This document shows, piece after piece, positions 36,689 through 46,942 of a stretch of DNA of 64,000 nucleotides (within the stretch, counting starts at the first letter, position 1; each line of letters begins with the position of its first letter). Origin of the DNA: PALSA-911 sp963839645 (GTDB lineage: Bacteria; Pseudomonadota; Alphaproteobacteria; Acetobacterales; Acetobacteraceae); NCBI GenBank assembly GCA_963839645.1, contig CAWIVZ010000001.1:372001-436000 (forward strand), given 5' to 3'. A program made the position numbers and the translations under genes. Under the pieces are notes generated by a model, which was not told the origin of the DNA, made no database searches, and was given only the letters and a program-made list of their open reading frames with translations.

Positions 36689-37657
36689 CTACCCCGCCAG
36701 CCCGCTTTCCAGGAACAGCTGCACCTGCTCGAACAGCGCCATCCGGTTGCGTTCCATCAGCGCGGTGTGGGTCGCCTCGCCGAGAAGCGCGAGCCGCTTC
36801 TGCGGCGCGTTGGCCAGCAGCGAGAACAGCTTCAGGCCGAGCGCCGGCGGCGTGTCGTGGTCCCATTCGCCGACCGCGATCATCGTCGGCGCGGTGATGC
36901 CGGCCGGATCGTAGAGCGCGCGGCCGGCGGTCCAGTATTCCCGGCCGTCCTTCACCACGCCGTTCGGCGCGCGCAGCACCGGCGGCTTCATCGCCGCCCC
37001 GGCCGGATCGGTGGCGAAGGTCGCGTCGGCCCAGGCGTCGAACCAGCCGGGCGGGATCAGCCCGTCGCGCTTGCCGGCGGGCACGCCGTTCAGCCATCGC
37101 TTGTGCGCATCCTCACGCGTGACGCCGCGCCAGGCGCCGAGCTTGCCGCCGGGATCGGCCGCCGACGGACCCTCGCGCACCCAGCCCGGCGCGAACAGAA
37201 CGAGTTTCTCCACCTTTTCCGGATGCTCGGCGGCGTAGCTGCCCATGGTGGCGCAGCCCCAGGACCAGCCGATCAGGCACAGCTTGCCGATCGCCCGGTC
37301 GCGGCGGATGAACTCCACCACGGCATCGACATCCGCCCGCGCGTCCGCGGTGTCGGCGAAGGGGGGATTGGCGCCGGCCTTCGCATCCATCGCCGGCGGG
37401 CGGGTGGATCGGCCGTAGCCGCGCACATCGAGCAGATAGACGTCGAAGCCGCGCCGGGCGATGTATTCCATCCAGCTGAAACCATCCAGCCGCAGGTCGA
37501 ACGCGGTTTCCGCCGGATAGGTGGCGCCGTGCACGAACAGCACGGTGCGCTCCGGCGTGAAATGGGTCATCCCCGCCGGGTGCTTGTTGCGGACATAGAT
37601 GGAAACGTCCGGCATGGCGGACGGGATGAAACTTTCATTGGTGATGAGCTTGATCAT
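36689..37657 (-). CDS. Alpha/beta hydrolase
   Basis: The 322-residue protein has LFVHGATYPAE as the oxyanion region, the nucleophile elbow GWSWGCA (serine near residue 149), GEWDHDTPP with the acid, and GEATHTALMERNR with the catalytic histidine near 293. An esterase, lactonase or thioesterase role within the CoA cluster is possible. It is followed by the DUF35, thiolase and CoA-transferase genes on the same strand and overlaps the preceding oxidoreductase gene by four bases. Confidence 0.85.
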   Translation of the reverse strand: MIKLITNESFIPSAMPDVSIYVRNKHPAGMTHFTPERTVLFVHGATYPAETAFDLRLDGFSWMEYIARRGFDVYLLDVRGYGRSTRPPAMDAKAGANPPFADTADARADVDAVVEFIRRDRAIGKLCLIGWSWGCATMGSYAAEHPEKVEKLVLFAPGWVREGPSAADPGGKLGAWRGVTREDAHKRWLNGVPAGKRDGLIPPGWFDAWADATFATDPAGAAMKPPVLRAPNGVVKDGREYWTAGRALYDPAGITAPTMIAVGEWDHDTPPALGLKLFSLLANAPQKRLALLGEATHTALMERNRMALFEQVQLFLESGLAG

Positions 37658-38627
37658 CCGACCAGCACCGCCTTGCCGATCACTTCCCGGTTCATCACCG
37701 CTTCCAGCGCCTCGCGCGCGCGGGCCAGAGGCAATCGGTGGGAAATACGCACATGCAGCTTGCCCTCGCCGGCCAGCTCGTCGAGCGCGCGATTGTTGGC
37801 GTCGTAGAGCTCCTTCTCGTTCTGCTGGAAGCCGCCCATGTAGACGCCGACCGCCTCGATGCCCTTGATCAGCAGGTAGTTGCTCTTGATCGTGGCCGGC
37901 CCGCCGCCGAGGAAGCCCAGGATCAGCAGCCGCCCGCCCCAGGCCAGGCAGCGCAGGCTGTCCTCGCTCACCTTGTCGCCGATCGGGTCATAGACGATGT
38001 CCGCGCCGCGCCCGCCGGTCAGTTTCTTCACCTCGTCGATGAAGCCGGCGCGGTAGTCCAGCACGTGGTCGGCGCCCTCTTCGAGGCAGGCGGCCCGCTT
38101 GGCCTCGCTGCTCGCGGTGGCGATCACCTTGGCGCCGAACAGCTTGGCGATCTGGATGGCCGCGATGCCGATGCCGCCGGCGGCGCCGTGCACCAGCACC
38201 CACTCGCCCGCCACCATCCGGCCGCGCTGCAACAGGGCGTGATAGGCGGTGCCGAAGCCGGAGCGGAACACCCCGGCCTGCTCCAGGTCCATGCCGTTCG
38301 GCACGAAGTCGCAGGCGCCTTCGCGGGCGTTGGCCAATTCCGCGAAGGCGCCGGTGCCGTGCCGGCTCATCACCCGGTCGCCCGGCTTGAAGCGGGTCAC
38401 GTCCGGGCCGACGGCGATCACCTCGCCGGCCGCCTCGCTGCCGGGGATGAACGGCGGCTCGGGCCGTGTCTGGTATTTCCGGCCAGCTGCAGCACGTCCA
38501 CATACTGTACCCCGCGCGCGGTGATCCTGATCTGCACCTCACCCGGGCCGGGTGGCGGCGGATCGGGCAGATCCCGCAGCACCAGAACCTCGGGCCCACC
38601 GAACGCCTCGCAAACCATCGCCTTCAT
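37654..38627 (-). CDS. NADPH:quinone oxidoreductase-like MDR protein (frameshift near 38478)
   Basis: The reconstructed protein has about 324 residues: the N-terminal MKAMVCEAFGGPEVLVL catalytic domain, and a Rossmann part with VHGAAGGIGIAAIQIAKLFGA. It has no structural zinc loop, as in quinone oxidoreductase and crotonase-like MDRs. The frame breaks at about 38478, and here one base seems to be missing: adding one restores GKYQTRPEPPFIPGSEAAGEV and an exact length. CAGGAGGG precedes the ATG at 38627. It heads the acyl-CoA cluster operon. Confidence 0.83.
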
Positions 38628-38771
38628 CGCGGAGCCCTCCTGTTTTTGTAGATCTGGAGGGAATTCAACCACGCATTGCGGCAGGCGCGCCAGAGCACCC
38701 CCGATACCCGGCCGAGCGGCCATCCGGCACGGGCCGCAACCGCGAGGCAATCGCATCATTACAGTTGTTGC

Positions 38772-38800
38772 TTGACCTTTTTCCGTCCGGCCAACACATA
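38772..38800 (+). promoter_or_regulatory. Candidate promoter of mbfA
   Basis: TTGACC (38772-38777) is followed after 17 bases by CACATA (38795-38800). Transcription would begin at about the ATG at 38807, giving an mRNA with little or no leader. The -10 is weak. No ribosome site is visible before the ATG, which agrees with a leaderless message. Confidence 0.3.
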
Positions 38801-38806
38801 GCGGCC

Positions 38807-39763
38807 ATGCGCAATTTTTCCGACCTGTCTGAACGCGAGATCCTGGCGCTGGCCATCGGCAGCGAGGAAGAGGACGCCCGCATCTACACCGACATCGCCG
38901 AGGGGCTGCGCGAAACCTATCCCGGCTCCGCCCAGGTCTTCACCGACATGGTGGCGGAGGAGAACGAGCACCGCCGCCGGCTGCTCGACCTGTACAGCGA
39001 GAAATTCGGCGAGCATATTCCACTGATCCGCCGCCAGGACGTGCGCGGCTTCGTCGCACGCAAGCCGGTCTGGCAGATCCGCCCGCTCGGCCTCGATACC
39101 GTGCGCTCGCTGGCGCAGACGATGGAGCTGGAAACAAGGCGGTTCTACCAGCTGGCCGCGGCACGCAGCACCGACGCCTCGATCCGCAAGCTGCTCGGCG
39201 ATCTGGCGGAAGCCGAGGCGGTGCACGAGCACACCGCCGATCTGCTGCTGGAGCAGAACGTGCCGAAATCGGTGCGCGAGGAGGAGGACGAGGCGGAGCG
39301 GCGGATGTTCGTGCTGCGCGTCATCCAGCCCGGCCTGGCGGGCCTGATGGACGGCTCGGTTTCCACCCTGGCGCCGATCTTCGCCGCCGCCTTCGCCACC
39401 GGGCGATCCTGGGACGCCTTCCTGGTCGGCCTCGCCGCCTCGATCGGCGCCGGTATCTCGATGGGCTTCGCCGAGGCGCTGTCGGACAATGGCAGCCTGA
39501 CCGGACGCGGCTCGCCGTGGATCCGCGGCGTTGTGTGCGGGCTGATGACCACGCTGGGCGGGATCGGCCATACGCTGCCGTTCCTGATCCCGGCTTTCTG
39601 GACCGCCACCGCGATCGCCATCGGCGTGGTGGTGGTGGAACTGGCGATCATCAGCTGGATCCGCTGGCGCTACATGGACACGCCGCCGTTCTCCGCCGCG
39701 GTGCAGGTGATGTTCGGCGGCGCGCTGGTGTTCGCGACGGGCATCCTGATCGGCAATTCCTGA
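38807..39763 (+). CDS. mbfA: Membrane-bound ferritin MbfA (ferritin-like plus VIT-type transporter domain)
   Basis: The 318-residue protein couples an N-terminal ferritin-like four-helix domain (residues 1-150, with SEEEDARIY, EENEHRR and the ELETRRFY and EAVHEH iron ligands) to a C-terminal membrane part of VIT1/CCC1 type (about 175-315, five hydrophobic segments, starting LAGLMDGSVSTLAP). In rhizobia and Agrobacterium MbfA exports iron and protects against iron and peroxide at low pH, and is controlled by Irr. No typical Irr box was found upstream. It directly precedes the hopanoid operon on the same strand. Confidence 0.92.
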   Translation: MRNFSDLSEREILALAIGSEEEDARIYTDIAEGLRETYPGSAQVFTDMVAEENEHRRRLLDLYSEKFGEHIPLIRRQDVRGFVARKPVWQIRPLGLDTVRSLAQTMELETRRFYQLAAARSTDASIRKLLGDLAEAEAVHEHTADLLLEQNVPKSVREEEDEAERRMFVLRVIQPGLAGLMDGSVSTLAPIFAAAFATGRSWDAFLVGLAASIGAGISMGFAEALSDNGSLTGRGSPWIRGVVCGLMTTLGGIGHTLPFLIPAFWTATAIAIGVVVVELAIISWIRWRYMDTPPFSAAVQVMFGGALVFATGILIGNS

Positions 39764-39852
39764 CGTTTTCCACGCCGCCCCGACGGAAGGCCCTTAACGC
39801 CGCGCACCCCCGCCGGGCTATACAGCCCGGCCTAGTGCGGGAAATTCAGCCT

Positions 39853-40855
39853 TTGTCCGATCCGCGTCCAACCTTGGTAACGGGAGCCTCCGGCTTCGTC
39901 GGCTCCGCCGTCGCGCGGGTGCTGCTGGCGCGCGGCCACAAGGTGCGGGTGATGGTCCGCGCGACCAGCGACCGGGCGCAACCTGGCCGGCCTGGACGTG
40001 GAGATCGTCACCGGCGACCTGACCGATCCTGCCTCGCTGGCCCGCGCGGTGGCCGGCTGCCGCTACCTCGCGCATGTCGCCGCCGATTACCGGATCTGGG
40101 TGCCGGACCCGCAGGCCATGCTGCGCGCCAACGTGGAGGGCTCGGTCGCCATTCTGCGCGCCGCCGCCGAGGCCGGGGTGGAGCGCAGCGTCTATTGCAG
40201 CTCGGTCGCCGCACTCGGCCTGCACGCGGACGGCACGCCGGCGGACGAGGCCACGCCGGTGCAGGAGGCGGGGCTGGTTGGCATCTACAAGCGATCGAAA
40301 TACCGAGCGGAGCAGGCCGTGCTGGACCTGGCGCGCCAGGGACAGGAGGTGGTGATCGTCAATCCCGCCGCGCCGGTCGGCCCGCGCGACATCAAGCCGA
40401 CGCCGACCGGGCGGATGATCCTGGACGCCGCCGCCGGCCGGGTGCCGGCCTATGTCGATACCGGGCTGAACGTGGTGCATGTGGATGACGTGGCGGAGGG
40501 CCACGCGCTGGCGCTGGAACGCGGGGTTTCCGGGGAGAAATACATCCTGGGCGGCGAGAATCTGCGGCTGCGGGAACTGCTGGCCCTGGTCTGCGGCGTC
40601 GCGGACCGGCCGGCGCCGCGCATCCGGCTGCCGATCGCCCCGCTATGGCCGGTGGCCTGGGCGATGGAGGGCATCGCGCGGGTGAGCGGCAAGGAACCGC
40701 TGGTGACCCGCGATCACCTGAAGATGGCACGCAAGAAGATGTTCTATTCGTCGGCCAAGGCCATGCGCGAGCTCGGCTATGCACCGCGCCCGGCGCGGAT
40801 GGCGGTGGAGGACGCGGTGGCGTGGTTCCGGACCGCCGGCATGTTGCGCAAATGA
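39853..40855 (+). CDS. hpnA: HpnA, hopanoid-associated sugar epimerase (frameshift near 39975)
   Basis: The reconstructed protein of about 333 residues is an NAD-binding epimerase/reductase (extended SDR) with LVTGASGFVGSAVARVLLARG at the start, VAADYRIW, the catalytic YKRSKYRAE with tyrosine and lysine, and VNPAAPVGPRD. In hopanoid operons it is called HpnA and its exact reaction is unsettled. A TTG at 39853 is taken as start; a GTG at 39835 is also in frame. One extra G at 39974-39976 breaks the frame. Its stop overlaps the hpnB start by four bases. Confidence 0.88.
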
Positions 40856-41967
40856 TCTGGCTGGCGCTGGCCTCCGCCGCGATCTGGACCTATCTGCTCG
40901 GCTTTCACGGCCGGTTCTGGCAGGCCGGGCCGGTGCTGGCGCCGGCTGTGCCCCGGACTGCCCCGGAGATCGCCATCGTCGTGCCGGCGCGCGACGAGGC
41001 CGCCTCGATCGCGGGCTGCCTGGCCTCGCTGCTGGCGCAGGACTATGCCGGGGTGTTCCGGGTGGTGCTGGTGGATGATTGCAGCACCGACGGCACCGGC
41101 GCCATCGCCCGGGAGCTGAACGACCCGCGCCTGACGGTGCTCACCGGGGAGCCGCGCCCGGCCGGCTGGTCCGGCAAGCTGTGGGCCGTGCGCCAGGGGG
41201 TCGCCGCTTCGGGCGCCCCCGACTATCTGCTGCTGACGGACGCCGACATCCTGCACGACCCGCGCCACCTCGCGACGCTGGTGGCGCAGGCGGAACGGAA
41301 CGGGCTGGACATGGTTTCCGAGATGGTCGAGCTGGCCTGCGCCAGCTGGGCCGAGCGGGCGCTGGTGCCGGCCTTCGTGTTCTTCTTCCAGCTGCTGTAT
41401 CCCTTCGCCCGGGTGAACGACCCGCTATCGGCCACCGCCGCCGCCGCGGGCGGCACGATCCTGATCCGCCGGCGCGCCCTGGCGCGGATCGGCGGGATCG
41501 AGGCGGTGCGCGGCGCGCTGATCGACGACGTGGCGCTGGCCGCCGCGGTGAAGCGCGGCGGGCGGATCTGGCTCGGTCATTCCGCCCTGGCGCGCTCCAT
41601 CCGGCCGTATCCTTCGGCGGCCGACATCTGGCGGATGATCGCCCGCACCGCCTATGTGCAGCTGCGGTTTTCGCCCGCGCTGCTGGTGGCGACCACGCTC
41701 GGCATGGCGCTGGTCTGGCTGGTGCCGCCTGGCTTGGCGCTGTTCGGGCATGGCGCGGCACGCTGGATCGGGCTGCTGACCTGGATCGCCGCGTCGCTGT
41801 CCTATCTGCCGACGCTCGGCCGGTTCCGCCAGTCGTGGCTCTGGGCTCTCGCGTTGCCGGCCATCGCAGGGTTCTACATGGCGGCGACGATCGGCTCGGC
41901 GGTGGATCACCATCGCGGCCGCGGCGTGGTGTGGAAGCGCCGCGCCTATCAGGGGGCCGGCGCGTGA
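40852..41967 (+). CDS. hpnB: HpnB, hopene-associated glycosyltransferase
   Basis: The 371-residue membrane-linked GT2-type protein has one N-terminal hydrophobic segment, the DXD-like core VVLVDDCSTDGTG, LLTDADILHDPRH, and several C-terminal hydrophobic segments (about 270-355). HpnB is found only in hopanoid loci and its acceptor is unproven. The ATG at 40852 overlaps the hpnA stop, and the stop overlaps the GTG of hpnC. Confidence 0.93.
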   Translation: MIWLALASAAIWTYLLGFHGRFWQAGPVLAPAVPRTAPEIAIVVPARDEAASIAGCLASLLAQDYAGVFRVVLVDDCSTDGTGAIARELNDPRLTVLTGEPRPAGWSGKLWAVRQGVAASGAPDYLLLTDADILHDPRHLATLVAQAERNGLDMVSEMVELACASWAERALVPAFVFFFQLLYPFARVNDPLSATAAAAGGTILIRRRALARIGGIEAVRGALIDDVALAAAVKRGGRIWLGHSALARSIRPYPSAADIWRMIARTAYVQLRFSPALLVATTLGMALVWLVPPGLALFGHGAARWIGLLTWIAASLSYLPTLGRFRQSWLWALALPAIAGFYMAATIGSAVDHHRGRGVVWKRRAYQGAGA

Positions 41968-42803
41968 GCGCGATTGCCGAGAACGTCGAGACCTGGTCGG
42001 GCAAGGATCGCGGCGACGAGAATTTCCCGGTCGGCTCGGCGCTGATCCGCGCCGATCTGCGCGCCCATGTGCATGCCTACTACGCCTTCGCCCGCAACGC
42101 CGACGACATCGCCGACAGCGACACGCTGGCGCCGGACGACAAGATCGCCCGGCTGGACGCGATGGAGGACGTGCTGCTGGGCCGGCGCGAGACCGGCTCC
42201 CCCAGCGCCACGCGGCTGCGCGCCAGCCTGGCGGAAACCGGCGTCGATCCGCGCCACGCGACCGATCTGCTGATCGCCTTCCGGCAGGACGCGACCAAGC
42301 TGCGCTATGCCAGCTGGGACGAGCTGTACGATTATTGCCGCTATTCGGCGATGCCGGTCGGGCGCTACGTGCTCGACGTGCATGGCGAGGACCGCGCCAC
42401 CCATGCGCCGTCCGACGCGCTGTGCGCCTCGCTGCAGGTGCTGAACCATTTGCAGGACTGCGCCAAAGACCTCGCTGAACTGGACCGCTGCTACCTGCCG
42501 CAGGATCTGATGGACCGGTTCGGCACCGGCATCGCCGATCTGCGCGGCCGGCGGGAAACGCCCGGACTGCGCCGCGTGTTCAGCACGCTGCTCGATCATG
42601 TGGACCAGTTGAACCGCGAGGCGCTGGATCTGCCGCGCCGCACCGCCAACCGGCGGCTGCGGCTGGAAACCGCCATCATCGTCGGTCTGGCGCATCGCCT
42701 GACGCGGCGGCTGCGCAACGCCGATCCGATCGCCGGGCGGGTGAAACTGACCAAGGGCGACGCGCTGCTCAGCGTTTTCGCTGCGCTGAGGTTCCTGCCA
42801 TGA
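41964..42803 (+). CDS. hpnC: HpnC, squalene synthase-like hydroxysqualene synthase
   Basis: The 279-residue protein is a trans-isoprenyl head-to-head synthase. The two aspartate motifs are ARNADDIADSD (about 37-47) and LNHLQDCAKDLAELDR, where the second motif is kept. In the HpnCDE route HpnC converts presqualene diphosphate into hydroxysqualene. It starts with GTG at 41964 overlapping the hpnB stop. Unlike HpnD its residues fit the HpnC subgroup by gene order; sequence alone does not prove it. Confidence 0.92.
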   Translation: MSAIAENVETWSGKDRGDENFPVGSALIRADLRAHVHAYYAFARNADDIADSDTLAPDDKIARLDAMEDVLLGRRETGSPSATRLRASLAETGVDPRHATDLLIAFRQDATKLRYASWDELYDYCRYSAMPVGRYVLDVHGEDRATHAPSDALCASLQVLNHLQDCAKDLAELDRCYLPQDLMDRFGTGIADLRGRRETPGLRRVFSTLLDHVDQLNREALDLPRRTANRRLRLETAIIVGLAHRLTRRLRNADPIAGRVKLTKGDALLSVFAALRFLP

Positions 42804-43665
42804 GCGACAAGCCGGCCCCCTTGGGGGCCAATCCAGGCCGATCTCGACGCGGTGGAGGCGATCGTCCGCGCCGCCGGCACCTCGTTCTATCGCGGCATGG
42901 CGGTTCTGCCGCCGGACCGCCGGCACGCGATGTACGCGATCTACGCCTTCTGCCGCATCGTCGACGACATCGCCGACGAGGAAGCCGCGTTCGCCGACAA
43001 GCTGCCGCGCCTGGCGGCCTGGCGGGAGCGGATCGACGCGTTGTATCGCGGCGAGACGGAGGACGCGGTCACCCGCGTGCTGCTGCTGGCGATCCGGCAG
43101 TTCGACCTGCGCCGGCAGGATTTCCTCGACATGATCGACGGCATGCAGATGGATGCCGAGGAAGTGATCGTCGCGCCCGAACTGGCAAAGCTCGACCTCT
43201 ATTGCGACCGGGTGGCCGCCTCCGTCGGGCGGCTGTCGGTGCGCGCCTTCGGCGACGCCTCGGTCCATGCCGACAAGGTGGCGCATGCGCTGGGCCGCGC
43301 CTTGCAGCTGACGAATATCCTGCGCGACGTCGCCGAGGATGCCGAGCGGGACCGGCTGTATCTGCCCGCCGAGTATCTGGCGGCGGAAGGCGTGCCGGCC
43401 GATCCCAGCGGCGGCGCTGCGCCATCCCGCGCTACCGGCGGTGTGCCGGCGCGTCGCTGCATTGGCGGAGGGCTATTTCCGCGACGCCCACGCGGCGATG
43501 GCGCTGTGCGATCCGCGCGCGATGAAGCCGGCGCGGCTGATGGGCGCGACCTATGCCGCCATTCTCGCCCGGCTGGAGGCTTCCGGCTGGGCCGATCCCA
43601 CGCAGCGCGTCAGCCTGCCGAAATGGCAGAAGATCTGGCTCGCGCTGCGCTATGGTCTGCTATGA
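42800..43665 (+). CDS. hpnD: HpnD, presqualene diphosphate synthase (two frameshifts)
   Basis: The reconstructed protein has about 287 residues and both aspartate-rich motifs, FCRIVDDIADEE and LTNILRDVAEDAERDR. It condenses two farnesyl diphosphates to presqualene diphosphate. An extra A at 42830-42831 and an extra A at 43407 break the frame; without them the sequence runs IQADLDAVEAIV and VPADPAAALRHPAL, and the length is a multiple of three. The start overlaps the hpnC stop. Confidence 0.88.
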
Positions 43666-43675
43666 GACGAAATCC

Positions 43676-44935
43676 ATGAACGGCCAGCTGCACGTCATCG
43701 GCGCCGGTCTGGCCGGCCTGTCCGCGGCGCTGACCGCGACCGCGCGGGCGATCACGATCTACGAGGCCGGCCCGCAGGCCGGCGGGCGCTGCCGGTCCTA
43801 TCTGGACCGCGAACTCGGCATCCGCGTCGACAACGGCAACCATCTGCTGCTGTCCGGCAACGCCGATGCGATGGCGTTCGTCGATCAGATCGGCTCGCGC
43901 GGATCACTGGGCGGACCGGGCAAGCCGATCTTCCCGTTCATGGACCTGGCGACCGGCGCGCGCTGGGCGGTGCGGCCGAACCGCGGCTTGCTGCCCACCT
44001 GGATCTTCCGCCGCTCCCGCCGGGTGCCGGGCACGTCCGCGACGGATTACCTGAAACTGCTGTCGATGGCGCGCATTCGCGATGACCGCGTGGTCGCCGG
44101 ATTCCTGCCGCCCGGACCGCTCTACACGCGCCTGATCGAACCCCTGGCGATCGCCGCGCTGAACACCAAGCCAGAACAGGGCCTGGCCCGGCTGCTCGGC
44201 ACGGTGGTGCGCGAGACCCTGCTGAAGGGCGGCGATGCCTGCATTCCGCTGCTGCCGCGCCAGGGTTGGTCGGAGACGCTGATCGACCCGGCCCTGGGCT
44301 GGCTGGAAATGCATGGCGCGGAGATCCGGCTGGGCCAGCGGATCGCCGCGCTGGAAATCGCCGGCGACCGGGTCATTGCCCTGCGCACGCCGGACGGCAC
44401 GATCCCGATCGGGCCGCAGGACGACGTGGTGCTGGCGGTGCCGGCCCCGGTCGCGGCCGATCTGCTGCCCGGCCTGACCGCGCCGGATGCGTTCGAGGCG
44501 ATCGTGAACGTGCATTACCGCACCGATGTCGCCAGCGAGGCGGCCGCGATGGCCGCCACCGGGGAGGCCGGCTTCATCGGCCTGCTCGGCGGCATGGCGC
44601 AATGGGTGTTCATCAAGCCGGGCCATGTCTCGGTCACCATCAGCGCGGCCGGCGACATCGTCGACCGGCCGGCCGAGGCACTTGCCGGCGCCATCTGGCC
44701 GGACGTGCGCACCGCGCTGCGGCTGGTGGACCTGATGCCGGCGTGGCGGGTGGTGAAGGAAAAGCGCGCCACCTTCGCCGCCACCCCGGCGCAGGAACGC
44801 CGCCGCCCGCCGGCGCGCACCCGGCTCGCCAACCTGGTGCTGGCCGGCGATTGGACCGCGACAGGCTTGCCCGCGACAATCGAAGGTGCCATCAGGTCGG
44901 GCCGGACCGCGGTGCAGCAATTGCCTGCCGCCTGA
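43676..44935 (+). CDS. hpnE: HpnE, hydroxysqualene dehydroxylase (FAD-dependent)
   Basis: The 419-residue flavin amine oxidase-fold protein starts LHVIGAGLAGLSAAL with the FAD motif and has YEAGPQAGGRCRSY, the GNHLLLSGN segment typical of HpnE and phytoene-desaturase relatives, and VLAGDWTATGLPATIEGAIRSG at the end. It reduces hydroxysqualene to squalene. The ATG at 43676 follows hpnD by 11 bases. Confidence 0.94.
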   Translation: MNGQLHVIGAGLAGLSAALTATARAITIYEAGPQAGGRCRSYLDRELGIRVDNGNHLLLSGNADAMAFVDQIGSRGSLGGPGKPIFPFMDLATGARWAVRPNRGLLPTWIFRRSRRVPGTSATDYLKLLSMARIRDDRVVAGFLPPGPLYTRLIEPLAIAALNTKPEQGLARLLGTVVRETLLKGGDACIPLLPRQGWSETLIDPALGWLEMHGAEIRLGQRIAALEIAGDRVIALRTPDGTIPIGPQDDVVLAVPAPVAADLLPGLTAPDAFEAIVNVHYRTDVASEAAAMAATGEAGFIGLLGGMAQWVFIKPGHVSVTISAAGDIVDRPAEALAGAIWPDVRTALRLVDLMPAWRVVKEKRATFAATPAQERRRPPARTRLANLVLAGDWTATGLPATIEGAIRSGRTAVQQLPAA

Positions 44936-44980
44936 ACGGCTCCCCGCTTGAACAGCCAGCCTGATCAACAGACCGGAACC

Positions 44981-46942
44981 ATGCCCTACGACAACGCACC
45001 TCCCGCCGACGAGCAGCTTGTTGCCGCGGTGGCGCGCGCCGGCACGGCGCTGAGCCGGCGGCAGAAGCCGGACGGGCATTGGGTGTTCGAGCTGGAGGCG
45101 GATGCGACCATTCCGGCCGAATACGTGCTGCTGGAGCATTACCTCGACCGGATCGACGCCGAGCTGCAGGCCAAGATCGGCATCTATCTGCGCTCCATCC
45201 AGGGCGACCATGGCGGCTGGCCGCTGTTCCATGACGGCGCCTTCAACCTCTCGGCCAGCGTGAAGGCGTATTTCGCGTTGAAGGCGATCGGCGACGATCC
45301 CGCCGCGCCACACATGGCGCGCGCGCGCGAGGCCATCCTGGCAGCCGGCGGGGCCGAGCGCAGCAACGTCTTCACCCGCATCCAGCTGGCCCTGTTCGGC
45401 CAGGTGCCGTGGCGCGCGGTGCCGGTGATGCCGGTGGAGATCATGCACCTGCCGCGCTGGTTTCCGTTTCATCTGTCCAAGGTCAGCTACTGGTCGCGCA
45501 CGGTGATCGTGCCGCTGCTGGTGCTGATGGCGCTGAAGCCGCAGGCCCGCAATCCGCGCGGCATCGCCATCCCCGAGCTGTTCGCGACCCCGCCCGCGCA
45601 GGTGCGCGACTGGATCCGCGGCCCCTATCGCTCGGCCTGGGGCCGGTTCTTCAAGGGCGTGGACGTCGTGCTGCGCGGCGTCGAGCCGCTGTTTCCCGCC
45701 GCGGCTGCGCCGCCGCGCGGTAGCAGAAGGCGGAACGCTTCGTCATCGAGCGGTTGAACGGCGAGGACGGGCTCGGCGCGATCTATCCGGCGATGGCCAA
45801 TTCGGTGATGATGTTCGACCTTCTGGGCTATCCGCCGGAGCATCCGCATGCCGCGATCGCCTGGGCTTCGGTGCGCAAGCTGCTGGTGATCGGGCCGGAC
45901 AGCGCCTATTGCCAGCCCTGCTTCTCCCCGGTGTGGGACACGGCGCTGGCCGGATTGGCGATGGCCGAGGCCGGCTTCATCCCCGCGGGCGGTCCGCAAT
46001 CGGATGGCGTCGCGAGCGCCAGCGCCTGGCTGCGCGAGCGGCAGATCACCGATGTGGTCGGCGACTGGGCGGTGCGCCGGCCGGGCCTGGCGCCGGGTGG
46101 CTGGGCGTTTCAGTACAACAATGCGCATTACCCGGACGTCGACGACACCGCCGTGGTGGGCATGCTGCTGGCGCGCAACGGCGATCCCGCCCATGCAGAG
46201 GCGATCGAACGGGCGCGGACCTGGATCATCGGCATGCAGTCGGGCGGCGGTGACATCAGTGACGGAGGATGGGGCGCGTTCGAGCCCGAAAACACCCATG
46301 CCTACCTGAACCACATCCCCTTTGCCGATCACGGCGCGCTGCTGGACCCGCCGACCGCCGACGTTACCGCGCGCTGCGTGTCGTTCCTGGTGCAGACCGG
46401 CATCGGCCCCGGACGATCCGGTGCTGAGGCGCGCCATCGGCTATCTGCGGCGCGAGCAGGAGGCGGACGGCAGCTGGTTCGGCCGCTGGGGCACCAACTA
46501 CATCTATGGCACCTGGTCGGTGCTCTGCGCCCTGAACGCCGCCGGCATTCCGCACGAGGACCCGATGATGCGCCGGGCGGTGGCCTGGCTGCTGTCGGTC
46601 CAGCGCGAGGACGGCGGCTGGGGCGAGGACGAGGAGAGCTACGCCGACGCCGCGCCCGGCCGGTACAAGGCAGGCACGCCGAGCCAGACCGCCTGGGCAC
46701 TGCTGGGTTTGATGGCGGCCGGCGAGGCCGCCAACCCGGCGGTGGCGCGGGGCGTGGACTGGCTGATGAGCACGCAGGGCGCGGACGGCGAATGGGAGGA
46801 ACGGCCCTACACCGCCGTCGGGTTTCCGCGTGTGTTCTACCTTCGCTATCACGGCTATAAGTTGTTTTTTCCTTTATTGGCGATGGCGCGTTATCGCAAT
46901 CTGCGGTTGGCGAATACGAACCGGGTGGAATTTGAATTCTAG
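44981..46942 (+). CDS. shc: Squalene-hopene cyclase (three frameshifts)
   Basis: The reconstructed protein has about 652 residues and the complete cyclase layout. The catalytic DXDDTA motif (DVDDTA, about residue 385, bases 46135-46152) supplies the initiating acid, and several QW repeats are visible, such as QREDGGWGED and QEADGSWFGRW. It cyclises squalene to hopene at the membrane. The frame breaks are extra bases at about 45707, 45725 and 46411-46412; removing three bases restores frame and length. The ATG at 44981 is preferred over a TTG at 44948. The end TNRVEFEF overlaps hpnG by 11 bases. Confidence 0.92.
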
